Positions 15,052 to 23,654 of a stretch of 64,000 nucleotides of DNA are shown here, in pieces. The notes beneath the pieces were generated by a model, which had not been told where the DNA came from, ran no database searches, and was given only the letters and a program-made list of their open reading frames with translations. Origin of the DNA: Bdellovibrionaceae bacterium UBA1609 (GTDB taxonomy: Bacteria; Bdellovibrionota; Bdellovibrionia; Bdellovibrionales; UBA1609). Location of the stretch: the NCBI GenBank assembly GCA_002321895.1, contig DCMZ01000001.1, positions 104,519 to 168,518 on the forward strand, written 5' to 3'. The position numbers and the translations under genes were made by a program. The stretch's first letter is position 1. Each line of letters begins with the position of its first letter.

Positions 15052-15090
15052 GTCACCTTTTAGTATCGTGGCGCCATTCTAAAAAATGAA
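15052..15090. repeat. 39-bp hairpin repeat, copy B
   Basis: GTCAC-CT-TTTAG (15052-15063) and CTAAA-AAA-TGA (15079-15089) reproduce the layout of copy A at 14402 with a different loop. It lies in the divergent gap between grpB and the double-GNAT gene. Confidence 0.45.
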
Positions 15091-15113
15091 TTTCGCCTAC
15101 CAATGAGAACTCG

Positions 15114-16088
15114 ATGCCTATCAAAGTTTCAGATGATATTTCTCTAGAGCTTATGAATATGAATCATGCTCCTCTATTTTTTCAATCTATTCACGAGAAG
15201 GAGTCCGAAACAGATATCTACCGACACAATTTACAGGAAAAATATAGAAAACTCGAAAATATTGAAACAAGAATTGAAGATGCCGTAAACAATAAAAGAA
15301 ACGTCGATGGAACACCCGACTTCTTTATATTCTATGGCGATAAAATTGCTGGGATTTTTGAATTTCACCCACTTACAGAAGAGGACCACATCGAGGTTGG
15401 ATATTGGCTCTATGAGGAATATAGAAATAAAGGCATCTTATCCAAAGTATTTCCTCTAATGATTCAGTATGCGAAGGTTAATTTTAACAAAACTAAAATT
15501 CTGGCAACTACATCGACAGAGAATATACCTTCTCAAAAATTATTGGAAAAAATGGAATTCAATAAAACGGGAAATGTATTAGAGTTTGAACAACCTGATG
15601 GAACTTTATCTAAAGAGTTTGAGTACACCTACAACGTAGTTCCTCAATTGCATGAAGACATTCTTGAACTAGAAACTGAAAACATGGTTCCCATTTTAGA
15701 GAAAATTGGAATGAAGCATGAACCACAAAAACTTCTCGAAGGGCTAAAAAATCCCCAAGAAATAATCACACTCTATCGAAATGGCCAATTGGTCGCTTTA
15801 TTAAGATATACTGAAACTGAGAAAAACCGAGCTAAGGTTTGGAGTATTCAAATTAGATGTCCAGAAAAAAACGGCATGCTATTGCTACCTCTTTTAAAAA
15901 AATCATACCTGTCTTTTAGAAAAAATGAAATTCACACTATTGAATCAGTTGTGCAAATATCAAATCAAAAATCCATTGGTTTTCATGAGAGAATGGGATT
16001 CCTAAGCCGAAGAAAACTTGAAAAGTCCTTACAATATGAAACGACGTTAGAAAATATTCGTAAAAAATTGAAAATTAAATCATGGTAA
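15114..16088 (+). CDS. Double-domain GNAT acetyltransferase
   Basis: The 324-residue protein carries an N-terminal RimJ/RimL-like GNAT domain (residues 1-175) with VGYWLYEEYRNKGILSKVF as the strand-4/acetyl-CoA segment and KLLEKMEF near its end. A second, more divergent GNAT-like region (about 180-310) ends with NQKSIGFHERMGF. RimL-type enzymes acetylate N-termini or small amines; this one has no recognisable substrate. The ATG is chosen by the family N-terminus; no strong ribosome site is visible. It is divergent from grpB and followed by further small enzyme genes on the same strand. A tandem GNAT in one chain is known but not common. Confidence 0.75.
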   Translation: MPIKVSDDISLELMNMNHAPLFFQSIHEKESETDIYRHNLQEKYRKLENIETRIEDAVNNKRNVDGTPDFFIFYGDKIAGIFEFHPLTEEDHIEVGYWLYEEYRNKGILSKVFPLMIQYAKVNFNKTKILATTSTENIPSQKLLEKMEFNKTGNVLEFEQPDGTLSKEFEYTYNVVPQLHEDILELETENMVPILEKIGMKHEPQKLLEGLKNPQEIITLYRNGQLVALLRYTETEKNRAKVWSIQIRCPEKNGMLLLPLLKKSYLSFRKNEIHTIESVVQISNQKSIGFHERMGFLSRRKLEKSLQYETTLENIRKKLKIKSW

Positions 16089-16116
16089 AGTCGAGAATTC
16101 CCAAATTGTAAACTAG
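16086..16116 (+). promoter_or_regulatory. Promoter-like motif shared with 18450-18481
   Basis: TAAAGT (16086-16091), 17 bases, then TAAACT (16109-16114) inside TTGTAAACTAG. The same words with one base different spacing occur at 18450, and both sites lie 118 bases (from TTGTAAACTAG) before the proposed start codon of the next gene. Confidence 0.4.
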
Positions 16117-16223
16117 GAAAAATAAAAAAAGAAACAGAGAGTCTGAAAAATGGAAGACTTCCAGCCTTCAATTGATATGCTAATCTATTTTCCATTGATG
16201 TTTACTTACTTGTGGAAGCTCCA

Positions 16224-16694
16224 ATGATATTCATTACAGATGAAGTGAAAAATGATCCCATTGAAAGATGGAACCTACCCGACGAGGTTTTCTTTGCTGC
16301 AGGTGCCTGTCATATTCTCGCATATGCATTTTTGCAAAAATACGCAGACAAAAACTTTAAGGCGATTTGGATAAAACCCGCCAAAGGATACAGAGGTAAT
16401 CATATTTTTGTGACCGATGGTAACACTGTGTTCGACTTCGAAGGAGTGTCCTCCTACGAAACCTATATTGAACAAATAGAGGCTAAACTGACCTCCATTT
16501 TCTACCAATGGAATTACGAACTCATTGAGATCGATGAACATATCTTGATCTCAGAACAGGAATCTAAAAAAATTGAAGGGCTGTGGCTTAGGCAACCAGA
16601 TCAATTTCTACATAATGCCCTTCCCCGAGCAAACACCTATTTGCAGATGTTCAGCGCAGAAATCGAAAAAAGCATGTTTGCTCATAGCTCATAG
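16224..16694 (+). CDS. Hypothetical protein, 156 residues
   Basis: I do not recognise this cytoplasmic protein. It opens MIFITDEVKNDPIERW, followed by FFAAGACHILAYAFL, GYRGNHIFVTDG and FDFEGVSSYETY. The latter pattern (a conserved CH, then H and D in a strand-rich stretch) hints at a papain-like or transglutaminase-like fold with C, H and D residues, but this is speculative. ATG 16224 is preferred over GTG 16212 because GGAAG is 5 bases upstream. It is followed after 8 bases by a GNAT gene, so the two are probably co-transcribed. Confidence 0.6.
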   Translation: MIFITDEVKNDPIERWNLPDEVFFAAGACHILAYAFLQKYADKNFKAIWIKPAKGYRGNHIFVTDGNTVFDFEGVSSYETYIEQIEAKLTSIFYQWNYELIEIDEHILISEQESKKIEGLWLRQPDQFLHNALPRANTYLQMFSAEIEKSMFAHSS

Positions 16695-16702
16695 GAAATA
16701 AT

Positions 16703-17155
16703 ATGGAAAAAAGAAGGATATACGACTTACCCGAAAATTTCACCAGCATGAAAGATAGCTGTCTAAAAGAGGGCTTTCATTTCCTTAGTAAAATGGAAGC
16801 TTGTTGGCTTTCAGGAGAAAATACATTCAGTCAAAAAGAAGAAGCTCTTTTTGTAGCTTTAGAAAAAGACATCCCTGTCGGTATTTGCGGATTGAATGTC
16901 GACCCCTACACAAATGATAAAAGTATTGGCAGAGTGAGACATCTCTATATTGTGCCAGCAGCGAGAAGAAAAGGTTTAGCAAAAAATCTTGTCGAAGCCG
17001 TAACGGATCATGCTAAAAATCACTTTGACATATTGCGATTGAGAACAAACAACCCCATAGCTAGCCAATTCTACGAGAATTTAGGATTTAGTTTAAGTAA
17101 TGAAAAATTTGAAACTCATTTAAAAGTATTGAAAGACCCGGATAAAAAGAGCTGA
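16703..17155 (+). CDS. GNAT-family N-acetyltransferase
   Basis: The 150-residue single-domain GNAT has VRHLYIVPAARRKGLAKNLV, which contains the acetyl-CoA pyrophosphate-binding R/Q-x-x-G-x-A/G pattern (RRKGLA). ASQFYENLGF follows at the end of the fold. An AGGAAATA ribosome site precedes the ATG, 8 bases after the previous gene. The acceptor substrate is not predictable. Confidence 0.85.
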   Translation: MEKRRIYDLPENFTSMKDSCLKEGFHFLSKMEACWLSGENTFSQKEEALFVALEKDIPVGICGLNVDPYTNDKSIGRVRHLYIVPAARRKGLAKNLVEAVTDHAKNHFDILRLRTNNPIASQFYENLGFSLSNEKFETHLKVLKDPDKKS

Positions 17156-17219
17156 ATCCAATCCAAACTCTATGGAATAAAAAACTCAACTTTAAGATGA
17201 ATGAATAAATGGAGTCTAC

Positions 17220-17600
17220 ATGAATAACATAGGAACATACTTTGAGATACCCGTTACTGATATGGACAGGGCTATAGAGTTTTATTCGAAAGTGTTTAAC
17301 ATTGAATTCATTAAAGAAGAGATTCACGGATGTGAGATGGCGTTTTTTCCATTTTCAGAAAGAGGCACCGGCATATCTGGTTCTCTTGCAAAAGGAGAAG
17401 TATATAAGCCTTCTGTTGAAGGATGCCTCATTTATCTCTCCACGGAAAATATTGATCAAACTATGGCAAAAGCCATTGAGGCCGGGGCCGAAGAACTTTT
17501 CCCCAAAACACAGGTTCCCAATATTGGCCATTCAGCAGAGTTTAAAGATTGTGAAGGAAATCGAATTGCACTATTTGAATACCTAAAGGACACACAATGA
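17220..17600 (+). CDS. VOC-superfamily (glyoxalase/bleomycin-resistance-like) protein
   Basis: This 126-residue protein is a two-module VOC protein: EIPVTDMDRAIEFYSKVF at the N-terminus is the hallmark, followed by GISGSLAKG, a second module with TMAKAIEAGAEELFPKTQVP and the terminal KDCEGNRIALFE metal-site strand. GGAG lies 7 bases before the ATG. Substrates of the family range from methylglyoxal adducts to antibiotics. The stop overlaps the next gene by 4 bases (ATGA), so the two form a transcriptional unit. Confidence 0.85.
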   Translation: MNNIGTYFEIPVTDMDRAIEFYSKVFNIEFIKEEIHGCEMAFFPFSERGTGISGSLAKGEVYKPSVEGCLIYLSTENIDQTMAKAIEAGAEELFPKTQVPNIGHSAEFKDCEGNRIALFEYLKDTQ

Positions 17601-18289
17601 ATCGCGCCTTTTTAATCTCACCTTTAATTGCCTTATCTCTTCCGTTATTTGCTAGATATGTTGATAAAAACGGTGAAAAGAAAGAACAGTTCAAATCGAT
17701 CTATAGCTTTGTTAACAAGCATGTAGGCTCCTGTCCTAAAAAAATATTTTTTGGCCATGATAAAAGAAAAGATGGTTTTTCTCGCTTTAAGGGTGCTACA
17801 GCAACTGTAACTATGGCAAAGCCGCCTGAACATGAAAACTTTAAAATGATCTTGGCGCATGAAACTTCGCATATATGTCTTTTCAATAAAACGAATGGAG
17901 CTAGTAATACAGAGCCTTTTCGTTTTTTTGATGAAGGGTTAGCTGATATCATTGGTGGCCGTTTCGTCGGTGGCGAGTCAAACTACAAAAAGAAAGCTTT
18001 CTCAAAAGCAAAAGCTTGGAACAAAGAAGGTAAAGTCTCATTTTCAAAAGTACAGAAATGGAATGACTACTTTGGAAATCCACCGGATGTAGACTTTGGC
18101 GCTTACATGGTTGGAGCCACTTTTGTTTACTTCATTCTGGATAGTTTTGGTAAAGATACTCTAGAGTTATTTCTTATTGATATAGGTAAGACAAAATCTC
18201 TAAAAATCACTATTAAAAATATTTTTGATATGAACCAAGATCATTTTGAAAAACTCTGGCTGAAATATATAGAAGAGGCTGAAATTTAG
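17597..18289 (+). CDS. Exported gluzincin-like (peptidase MA-type) protein
   Basis: The 230-residue protein has a short signal-peptide-like N-terminus (MNRAFLISPLIALSLPLFA). A zinc-peptidase signature AHETSHICLF gives H88, E89 and H92; the third ligand fits E113 in FDEGLADIIGG, a gluzincin layout 21 residues downstream. The length suits the peptidase MA-like family. Substrate is unknown. It is translationally coupled to the upstream VOC gene by an ATGA overlap. No further recognisable domain is present. Confidence 0.7.
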   Translation: MNRAFLISPLIALSLPLFARYVDKNGEKKEQFKSIYSFVNKHVGSCPKKIFFGHDKRKDGFSRFKGATATVTMAKPPEHENFKMILAHETSHICLFNKTNGASNTEPFRFFDEGLADIIGGRFVGGESNYKKKAFSKAKAWNKEGKVSFSKVQKWNDYFGNPPDVDFGAYMVGATFVYFILDSFGKDTLELFLIDIGKTKSLKITIKNIFDMNQDHFEKLWLKYIEEAEI

Positions 18290-18449
18290 AATGTTGTCCT
18301 TCACCTAGTAGGTGGCTCACCGCCAACTTTTGTTTAACTCCCCACGAATGGTAAGGACTTCAAATCCCCTCTTCAACCATGTAAGTATTCTAAATTTAGC
18401 CTAAATGATAAACCATTGAAATTTCTCATTAATTCCCATTACATTTTCG

Positions 18450-18481
18450 TAAAGGGAAAATACTTCCAATTTGTAAACTAG
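18450..18481 (+). promoter_or_regulatory. Promoter-like motif shared with 16086-16116
   Basis: TAAAGGG (18450-18456) precedes TTGTAAACTAG (18471-18481), repeating the motif at 16086. It is the best promoter candidate for the 782-aa secreted-protein gene. The remaining 18290-18588 intergenic space contains nothing else I can name. Confidence 0.4.
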
Positions 18482-18588
18482 AATTGCACCAGTTTGGTGA
18501 GAAACACTAGTATCGAATCTCTTTAAAGGTCATGAAAGATCATCGGCTCAATCATTGATCAAAGAGCATTACCCATGGGGTGGGATGG

Positions 18589-20937
18589 ATGAGAAGCTTT
18601 AAACAACTTATAAAATTTAGTATTTTAATTGGCCTTGTATTCGTATCTCTACCTGGCTTTTCTCAAAATGCGTGCTTGCAGTTATTTACGGGAAAGGCCG
18701 CTGATCTCAGATCCATCGCCCAGAAAGTTAAGTTTTCAGAAGCGCTAGATAAACAAACATTTGAAAATATTAAAATTCTTCTCGAGACCAAGCCCTATGA
18801 TAGGAGCAACCCCCATTACCAAACGGTGATTCAATTCCTATTTTCTACGCCGAGTTTACCAGGAAAATACAGATGGGATATTTATGCGCATCTCGCGCAA
18901 AAACTTCCTAAAGAGAGTCAATGGCCCTTCAAATTCCCCAACAAAGAAACCCATCCAGAACAGTATCTCCATTCCATTACAGGAGCTCTTGCCGGATTAC
19001 CGATTTACACCTTGATAAAAAGCGTTCCACGCGAAGGACAGTTGGAAACGATTCGGGAGGCATTGGAAAAGGTCAGCCAAGAGATGCCCGAAATACTACC
19101 CAAAGAGTGGATAGAAATAGCCTGGGATAATGTTCAGAAAGTAGAGACCGGCTTCCACCTTCTTCAACTTATGTTCAAATTGCGAGGGAGACCTGAGAAC
19201 ACACTGCCATATGAAAATTCTGCTCAAGTCCTATCCGCCGCCAGTGGTATCAGTTTAAAAGAACTGGAGAATATAAAGGACTTGAGTTCCGAACGGCAAC
19301 TCGGCCACTTATACGTCTATCTGTTAGACATAACAATGGCTCGAACACGCCCACCTTTCAAGAGCACTGATATTGAACCGTCTATTTTTGAAAAGAAAAA
19401 CCTCCCTATATTTATCGAAGCATTAAAGAATATTCGTGACTATTTACACGCCAACGGCAACACCGATGCCATGTTGAAAAATATATTCTATGAGTTCTTA
19501 GAAAAAAACAATCGCCAGGATTTTGTATTCTCTAAAGAAACCGTCGATAATATCAATACCGAAATTCCACCGAAATTAGTCCAGGAATTGACCAACGCCA
19601 TGGAGAAGCAAGGTCTTCCCGTTAATAAAGACGAAGTGAATCAATTTATTAAATCATGGTTTGATTTGGATCCATTAGTCACCTTGTTCAGCCGATATAG
19701 TGGAAAACAAGAATGGACACCGATCGTCCCTAAACTCCTTGAAGCTCTCCATGCAATGATCAAAGGGAGTTTTAAAGAATACAGGTACAAAGGCTCTAAT
19801 GAAAAAGAGGACCAAGACATCGTCCAGCAACACATGCGCTTATTGACCAGTGAAGAAGCGCGGTCGAAATGGCGCGATGGGGTCACGGAAGTGAGCCTTG
19901 CCGAACAAGTTTCACCTAGTCAGTTTGACCAAAACATTGAAACAATCAATCGATTGAGATCTATTGCCATCAAAATGACAAAATTTAATCCAGTACCTTC
20001 TAATAATAAAGTTCATTTAAATTCCGATGATCTTAAAAATATTGTTTATCTAATCACTGAAAGAGATCGAGACCCCCGGTTGGTAAAAACAGAACTGTCT
20101 AAACTCGTACCCGATGCTCAATTGTATAATGTTATTCTAGAGTCCCTAAGCCGTACTAGAGATGCTAAAACCGCGTATGCGCTCGTTGCATTCCTACGGA
20201 ATACCAAGGACCTTTTCGATGTTCCCGAAAAGGCTAAAAGGAATCTTTTCTGGCTGCGGAAAATCTCAAGAGTTTTACACCGAGGAGGTAATGAAAGCAT
20301 AGTTTTAACAACCATCAATGCCGACCCTCGATTTATGATGGCCTTGGGTGCTGAACCAGTAGATTGCGGATCCTGCCTAAGTTACAAGGGTGGGGGTTTT
20401 AATGCCCATGGTCTTTTGGGTTGGGTGATCGATCCTAATGTCCAAGGTCTTGCAGGCTATGTTTTATCAAAAAGCCATTTTTCTAACCAGAAGGACTTTG
20501 AGATAGTCGTCGAAGCCATCCATAGTGAAACAGCGATGGTGCACTTTGATGGAAACATGAAACAAGCTGTCTTCACCATAGGTAATAAAGAGATTCGTAC
20601 AGACCCTCTTCACCAAGGCTATATCCGGCGCCTAGTAAAACTTGGGGAAACAGTCATTGATACATCTAACAATCCTTCTAGTTCTACGAATAGCCCCCTC
20701 AAAGATGCAGAGAATAGCCTGGGGGGCATTGCCTTAGAGCCACAGCAAAGTGCAAATCACCCGTTGAAAGAAAGACTACAGCTGCAGTCCGAAAAAATGG
20801 CTGCACGGTGGGCGAAGGAAATGAATTTAGAGTTTAACAAAATTATCGATGTCGGACCCTCCAGAAGCCGCAATGGAGGCCAACATGCAGATTATCCCTA
20901 TGGCCAACACAAAGATGGTTACAGAATTAGGTTGTAA
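18589..20937 (+). CDS. Large exported protein of unknown function, 782 residues
   Basis: An N-terminal signal peptide (about MRSFKQLIKFSILIGLVFVS, cleavage near GFSQ) is followed by NACLQLF, a mature start I associate with exported Bdellovibrio proteins. The next 570 residues are alpha-helical and repeat-like, without a recognised domain. Near the C-terminus lies a compact domain with VDCGSCLSY, GLLGWVIDPNVQGLAGYVL and IHSETAMVHF. Its end has a short Ser/Asn-rich linker (NPSSSTNSP) and a basic tail. ATG 18589 is used; GTG 18580 would add three residues. It is monocistronic and converges on the beta-helix gene. I do not recognise the family. Confidence 0.65.
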   Translation: MRSFKQLIKFSILIGLVFVSLPGFSQNACLQLFTGKAADLRSIAQKVKFSEALDKQTFENIKILLETKPYDRSNPHYQTVIQFLFSTPSLPGKYRWDIYAHLAQKLPKESQWPFKFPNKETHPEQYLHSITGALAGLPIYTLIKSVPREGQLETIREALEKVSQEMPEILPKEWIEIAWDNVQKVETGFHLLQLMFKLRGRPENTLPYENSAQVLSAASGISLKELENIKDLSSERQLGHLYVYLLDITMARTRPPFKSTDIEPSIFEKKNLPIFIEALKNIRDYLHANGNTDAMLKNIFYEFLEKNNRQDFVFSKETVDNINTEIPPKLVQELTNAMEKQGLPVNKDEVNQFIKSWFDLDPLVTLFSRYSGKQEWTPIVPKLLEALHAMIKGSFKEYRYKGSNEKEDQDIVQQHMRLLTSEEARSKWRDGVTEVSLAEQVSPSQFDQNIETINRLRSIAIKMTKFNPVPSNNKVHLNSDDLKNIVYLITERDRDPRLVKTELSKLVPDAQLYNVILESLSRTRDAKTAYALVAFLRNTKDLFDVPEKAKRNLFWLRKISRVLHRGGNESIVLTTINADPRFMMALGAEPVDCGSCLSYKGGGFNAHGLLGWVIDPNVQGLAGYVLSKSHFSNQKDFEIVVEAIHSETAMVHFDGNMKQAVFTIGNKEIRTDPLHQGYIRRLVKLGETVIDTSNNPSSSTNSPLKDAENSLGGIALEPQQSANHPLKERLQLQSEKMAARWAKEMNLEFNKIIDVGPSRSRNGGQHADYPYGQHKDGYRIRL

Positions 20938-20977
20938 TCTGCTAATCGGCCAGAGATTGACTTAGAACAACAAACAT

Positions 20978-23422
20978 CTATGGCCTAACCCCATATATCA
21001 AGTTGATGGAGCTTGAACCCGTTTCATAAGCTCCAACATCAGGTTTATCACCCATAAAGTGATCATTAAAATTGGGAATCACTATCCCCTCATCAAACCC
21101 GGGACTGGATGACTTTAAGCATAGAGTGCAACCACTGGACTTAAAATCCGGACTACCCAGAATAGTTCTTTCTTTCACACTCGCCGGCAGCCGAGAAGCA
21201 TAAGAACTTGGTACCAGATCGTCTCCTATGTAATTGGAGTTATGGACAATAGCGTTTCCCGAGCTGTTCTTTTCAAAATCATAGGCATTCTTTGGCACAA
21301 TGATGTTATTCGCCGTATGAGCATTTCTTAGTTTTTTCCCTGAACGAGTGAGACCTGCCGAAGCACTCTTTCCATCACTATTTGCCTTTAACGTATTATG
21401 GTACAAATACAATCGGCCTCCACCCCATTTGTTATTGTAGGTTTGAAATTTAAAAACACTCCCACTTCCTACATGATAGGACTTGTGGCTATATCTGTGC
21501 ATAGCAGCTACATTTCTAAAAACATAAACCGGTCCATGATGAATGGGACTCAATCCATAGGAAGTTCGATTGTTAGTTGTGAAGTTCTCATAAATTCTAA
21601 CATTAGCATTTCCGCCCTCAGCCTCAATGGCATCATCCCAACAGTGAGATATGTAATTCCCATAGATATCGGAATCTTTGCCCGGGGCTCCTGCTTCGTT
21701 GAAGTTATAACCTCCACCAATACCGTCATTAAAATAGTTGCCATTGGTCGAACGAATCGTGTTGTAGCGAATTACATGGTTGCCACCAGTATTATAAAAC
21801 TTAACGGCATGGGCTCCCATTGGATGATAAGTGTAGTTGGACGTACCCGGAACGCGCCTCTTTTCTTTCCAGTTATTGGAGTCATGACTAGGATTGTGAA
21901 TTAAATTGTTCTGAATCACCACATTAGTGACTTTACTACCCACCGCTTTTACCGCAGCCTGGTTATCCGCAGCCCACTTGTTTTCAGGACCAGCCTTAGA
22001 CCCCCAAGCCGAGATATTATTATTCTCAATTACAATATGATGTCGTTCATTATTGATGAAAATACCATTGCTCTTAGCTCCCCTTAATTTCAGACCACGA
22101 ATTATGACATAACTGGCTTTCACATTAATATTGTAAGGATGATTCTTTTTCACATCGATTTTAGCAGATTTACCTGGCTTCACAGTATAGAGTGCGTAGG
22201 CTCCAGGACTACCGCCCGTAGTGATCTGCAAAGGCTGATTGGACACCTCTGGCAGTCGAAATACTTTATTGGAGTCCACTGGGAACTCCTCATTCCAAGT
22301 CCTCACCTCACCGCGGGCCTTACGCTCAGTACCCACTTGATAGGCCTCCACTTCGTATAGAGTGCCTGGGTTTACTTTAACGATACTGGATCGATACTCT
22401 TCTTTCCGAGCAGCTATCATTGATCGCTTACGTACTCCATTGTCGTACCATGCTTCATGTGCCTCTTTCCAAGGACCATTAGAGTTTTTCTTTCTGTAGC
22501 GAACCAATACCGGCCGATCTTGAGCCCCCTGTCCTGGCTTCCAGTAGAGGCTGATCGAATGAAATGTGGAAACTAAATCCAACGGGATCCCACTCCAAAT
22601 ACCCTCCGTTGGAAACTCGTAGTCTTCACCATCTTCTGACAAATCCACTTGAAGTTTTCCTTGTCGAGTAATGGAATTACCTTTTCCATTCAGCCTTGAA
22701 TAAGCTACCATTTTAATGGTGTACTCACCTGACTTCCAGTTGTAAGCTTTTGAGTTCGAAGGAGAAAACGGACGTTCGTTATCAATCCAATTGCTGTCAA
22801 CCCCAGGACCTTTAATAATATATCTGACGCTTTTAACATTTTCTACTACCCCTACAAAGTAAACTCCCGAATCGAAAGCGTCTTCGTGTTCAGATCTTAC
22901 TAAATCAAAGGTTCCTCCAGAAATATCACTGAGGCCTGGAAGATCTTCCCAAACTTTTGACCTTCTCACCGCAATTCTTTCGAACTTGGGAGGTTTAATA
23001 TCGATAAACCTTATTTTTGTTTGGCGCATAACATAGGGACCATTTCCGTTTTTATATCTATAGGCATATATCTTTATAGTGTAGAGCCCTTCTTTCCAGC
23101 TATAGGCATTGCGGTTGCTAGGAGAGAACGGGTGTGAGTTATCAATCCAATCAGCAGACCCATCCGGCCTAACCACCTCGTAGCGCACACTCTTTGCTCC
23201 ATTTGTGATGGCTTCAAAATAGACCCCTTCTTTAAACGCCTCGATGTGTTCAGCTTTGTCTAATTCGTAAGTTTGATTGAGCAGGTTCCCTAAACCAGTT
23301 AGTGACGTTTGTTCAGCCACAGAGCGCACACTGATCTTTTTAATTTCTATTGACCATGCATTCTCGGCAGCCGAAAAAATTCCGATCAACAATACGAAAA
23401 ATGAATTTCTGATTCCCACCAT
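20978..23422 (-). CDS. Exported right-handed beta-helix protein with duplicated N-terminal module
   Basis: The 814-residue protein has a signal peptide (cleavage near AENAWSIE). Two tandem modules of about 115 residues follow; each shows FDLVRSEHEDAF / YELDKAEHIEAF, SVRY, WIDN-x-HPFSPSN or ERPFSPSN, and YTIK. A fibronectin-III-like segment (SISLYWKPGQGAQDRPVLVRY in part) comes next. The last 400 residues are a pectate-lyase-like parallel beta-helix, with many N-x-I-x-x-N rungs (VIENNNISAWGS, VIQNNLIHNPS, IYENFTTNN). Such proteins are polysaccharide lyases or carbohydrate-binding surface proteins. The ATG follows AAGGAGGG. Catalytic residues cannot be assigned with confidence. Confidence 0.75.
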   Translation of the reverse strand: MVGIRNSFFVLLIGIFSAAENAWSIEIKKISVRSVAEQTSLTGLGNLLNQTYELDKAEHIEAFKEGVYFEAITNGAKSVRYEVVRPDGSADWIDNSHPFSPSNRNAYSWKEGLYTIKIYAYRYKNGNGPYVMRQTKIRFIDIKPPKFERIAVRRSKVWEDLPGLSDISGGTFDLVRSEHEDAFDSGVYFVGVVENVKSVRYIIKGPGVDSNWIDNERPFSPSNSKAYNWKSGEYTIKMVAYSRLNGKGNSITRQGKLQVDLSEDGEDYEFPTEGIWSGIPLDLVSTFHSISLYWKPGQGAQDRPVLVRYRKKNSNGPWKEAHEAWYDNGVRKRSMIAARKEEYRSSIVKVNPGTLYEVEAYQVGTERKARGEVRTWNEEFPVDSNKVFRLPEVSNQPLQITTGGSPGAYALYTVKPGKSAKIDVKKNHPYNINVKASYVIIRGLKLRGAKSNGIFINNERHHIVIENNNISAWGSKAGPENKWAADNQAAVKAVGSKVTNVVIQNNLIHNPSHDSNNWKEKRRVPGTSNYTYHPMGAHAVKFYNTGGNHVIRYNTIRSTNGNYFNDGIGGGYNFNEAGAPGKDSDIYGNYISHCWDDAIEAEGGNANVRIYENFTTNNRTSYGLSPIHHGPVYVFRNVAAMHRYSHKSYHVGSGSVFKFQTYNNKWGGGRLYLYHNTLKANSDGKSASAGLTRSGKKLRNAHTANNIIVPKNAYDFEKNSSGNAIVHNSNYIGDDLVPSSYASRLPASVKERTILGSPDFKSSGCTLCLKSSSPGFDEGIVIPNFNDHFMGDKPDVGAYETGSSSINLIYGVRP

Positions 23423-23458
23423 CAGAAAGCCCTCCTTAATTTTTTTTCGAAACCCGCC

Positions 23459-23464
23459 ATTATA
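23459..23464 (-). promoter_or_regulatory. -10 box of the beta-helix gene
   Basis: A perfect TATAAT on the minus strand lies 37 bases before the ATG at 23422. No good -35 hexamer is found 16-18 bases further upstream, so the promoter may need an activator. Confidence 0.45.
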
Positions 23465-23654
23465 TCCCTCGGCAAGGGTTCCCTATAATTAAGGATTTTT
23501 TGTCTATATTTTTGTTAGATTTTTGTAACTGAACATGTTGGTTTTAAGCTGACTGTTTACTTTACAGTCGTCAAAAAGTTGAACGCAGAAATAACCAGAA
23601 ACATCCAATTGAATTTTATCAATGTTAATTTAAAAAAGAATGGACACTTTAATT

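Noticed and set aside
14451..17600. Integron cassette array (GNAT, VOC, GrpB genes)
   Set aside because: Gene content is cassette-like but orientation is mixed and the gaps share no attC-type repeat.
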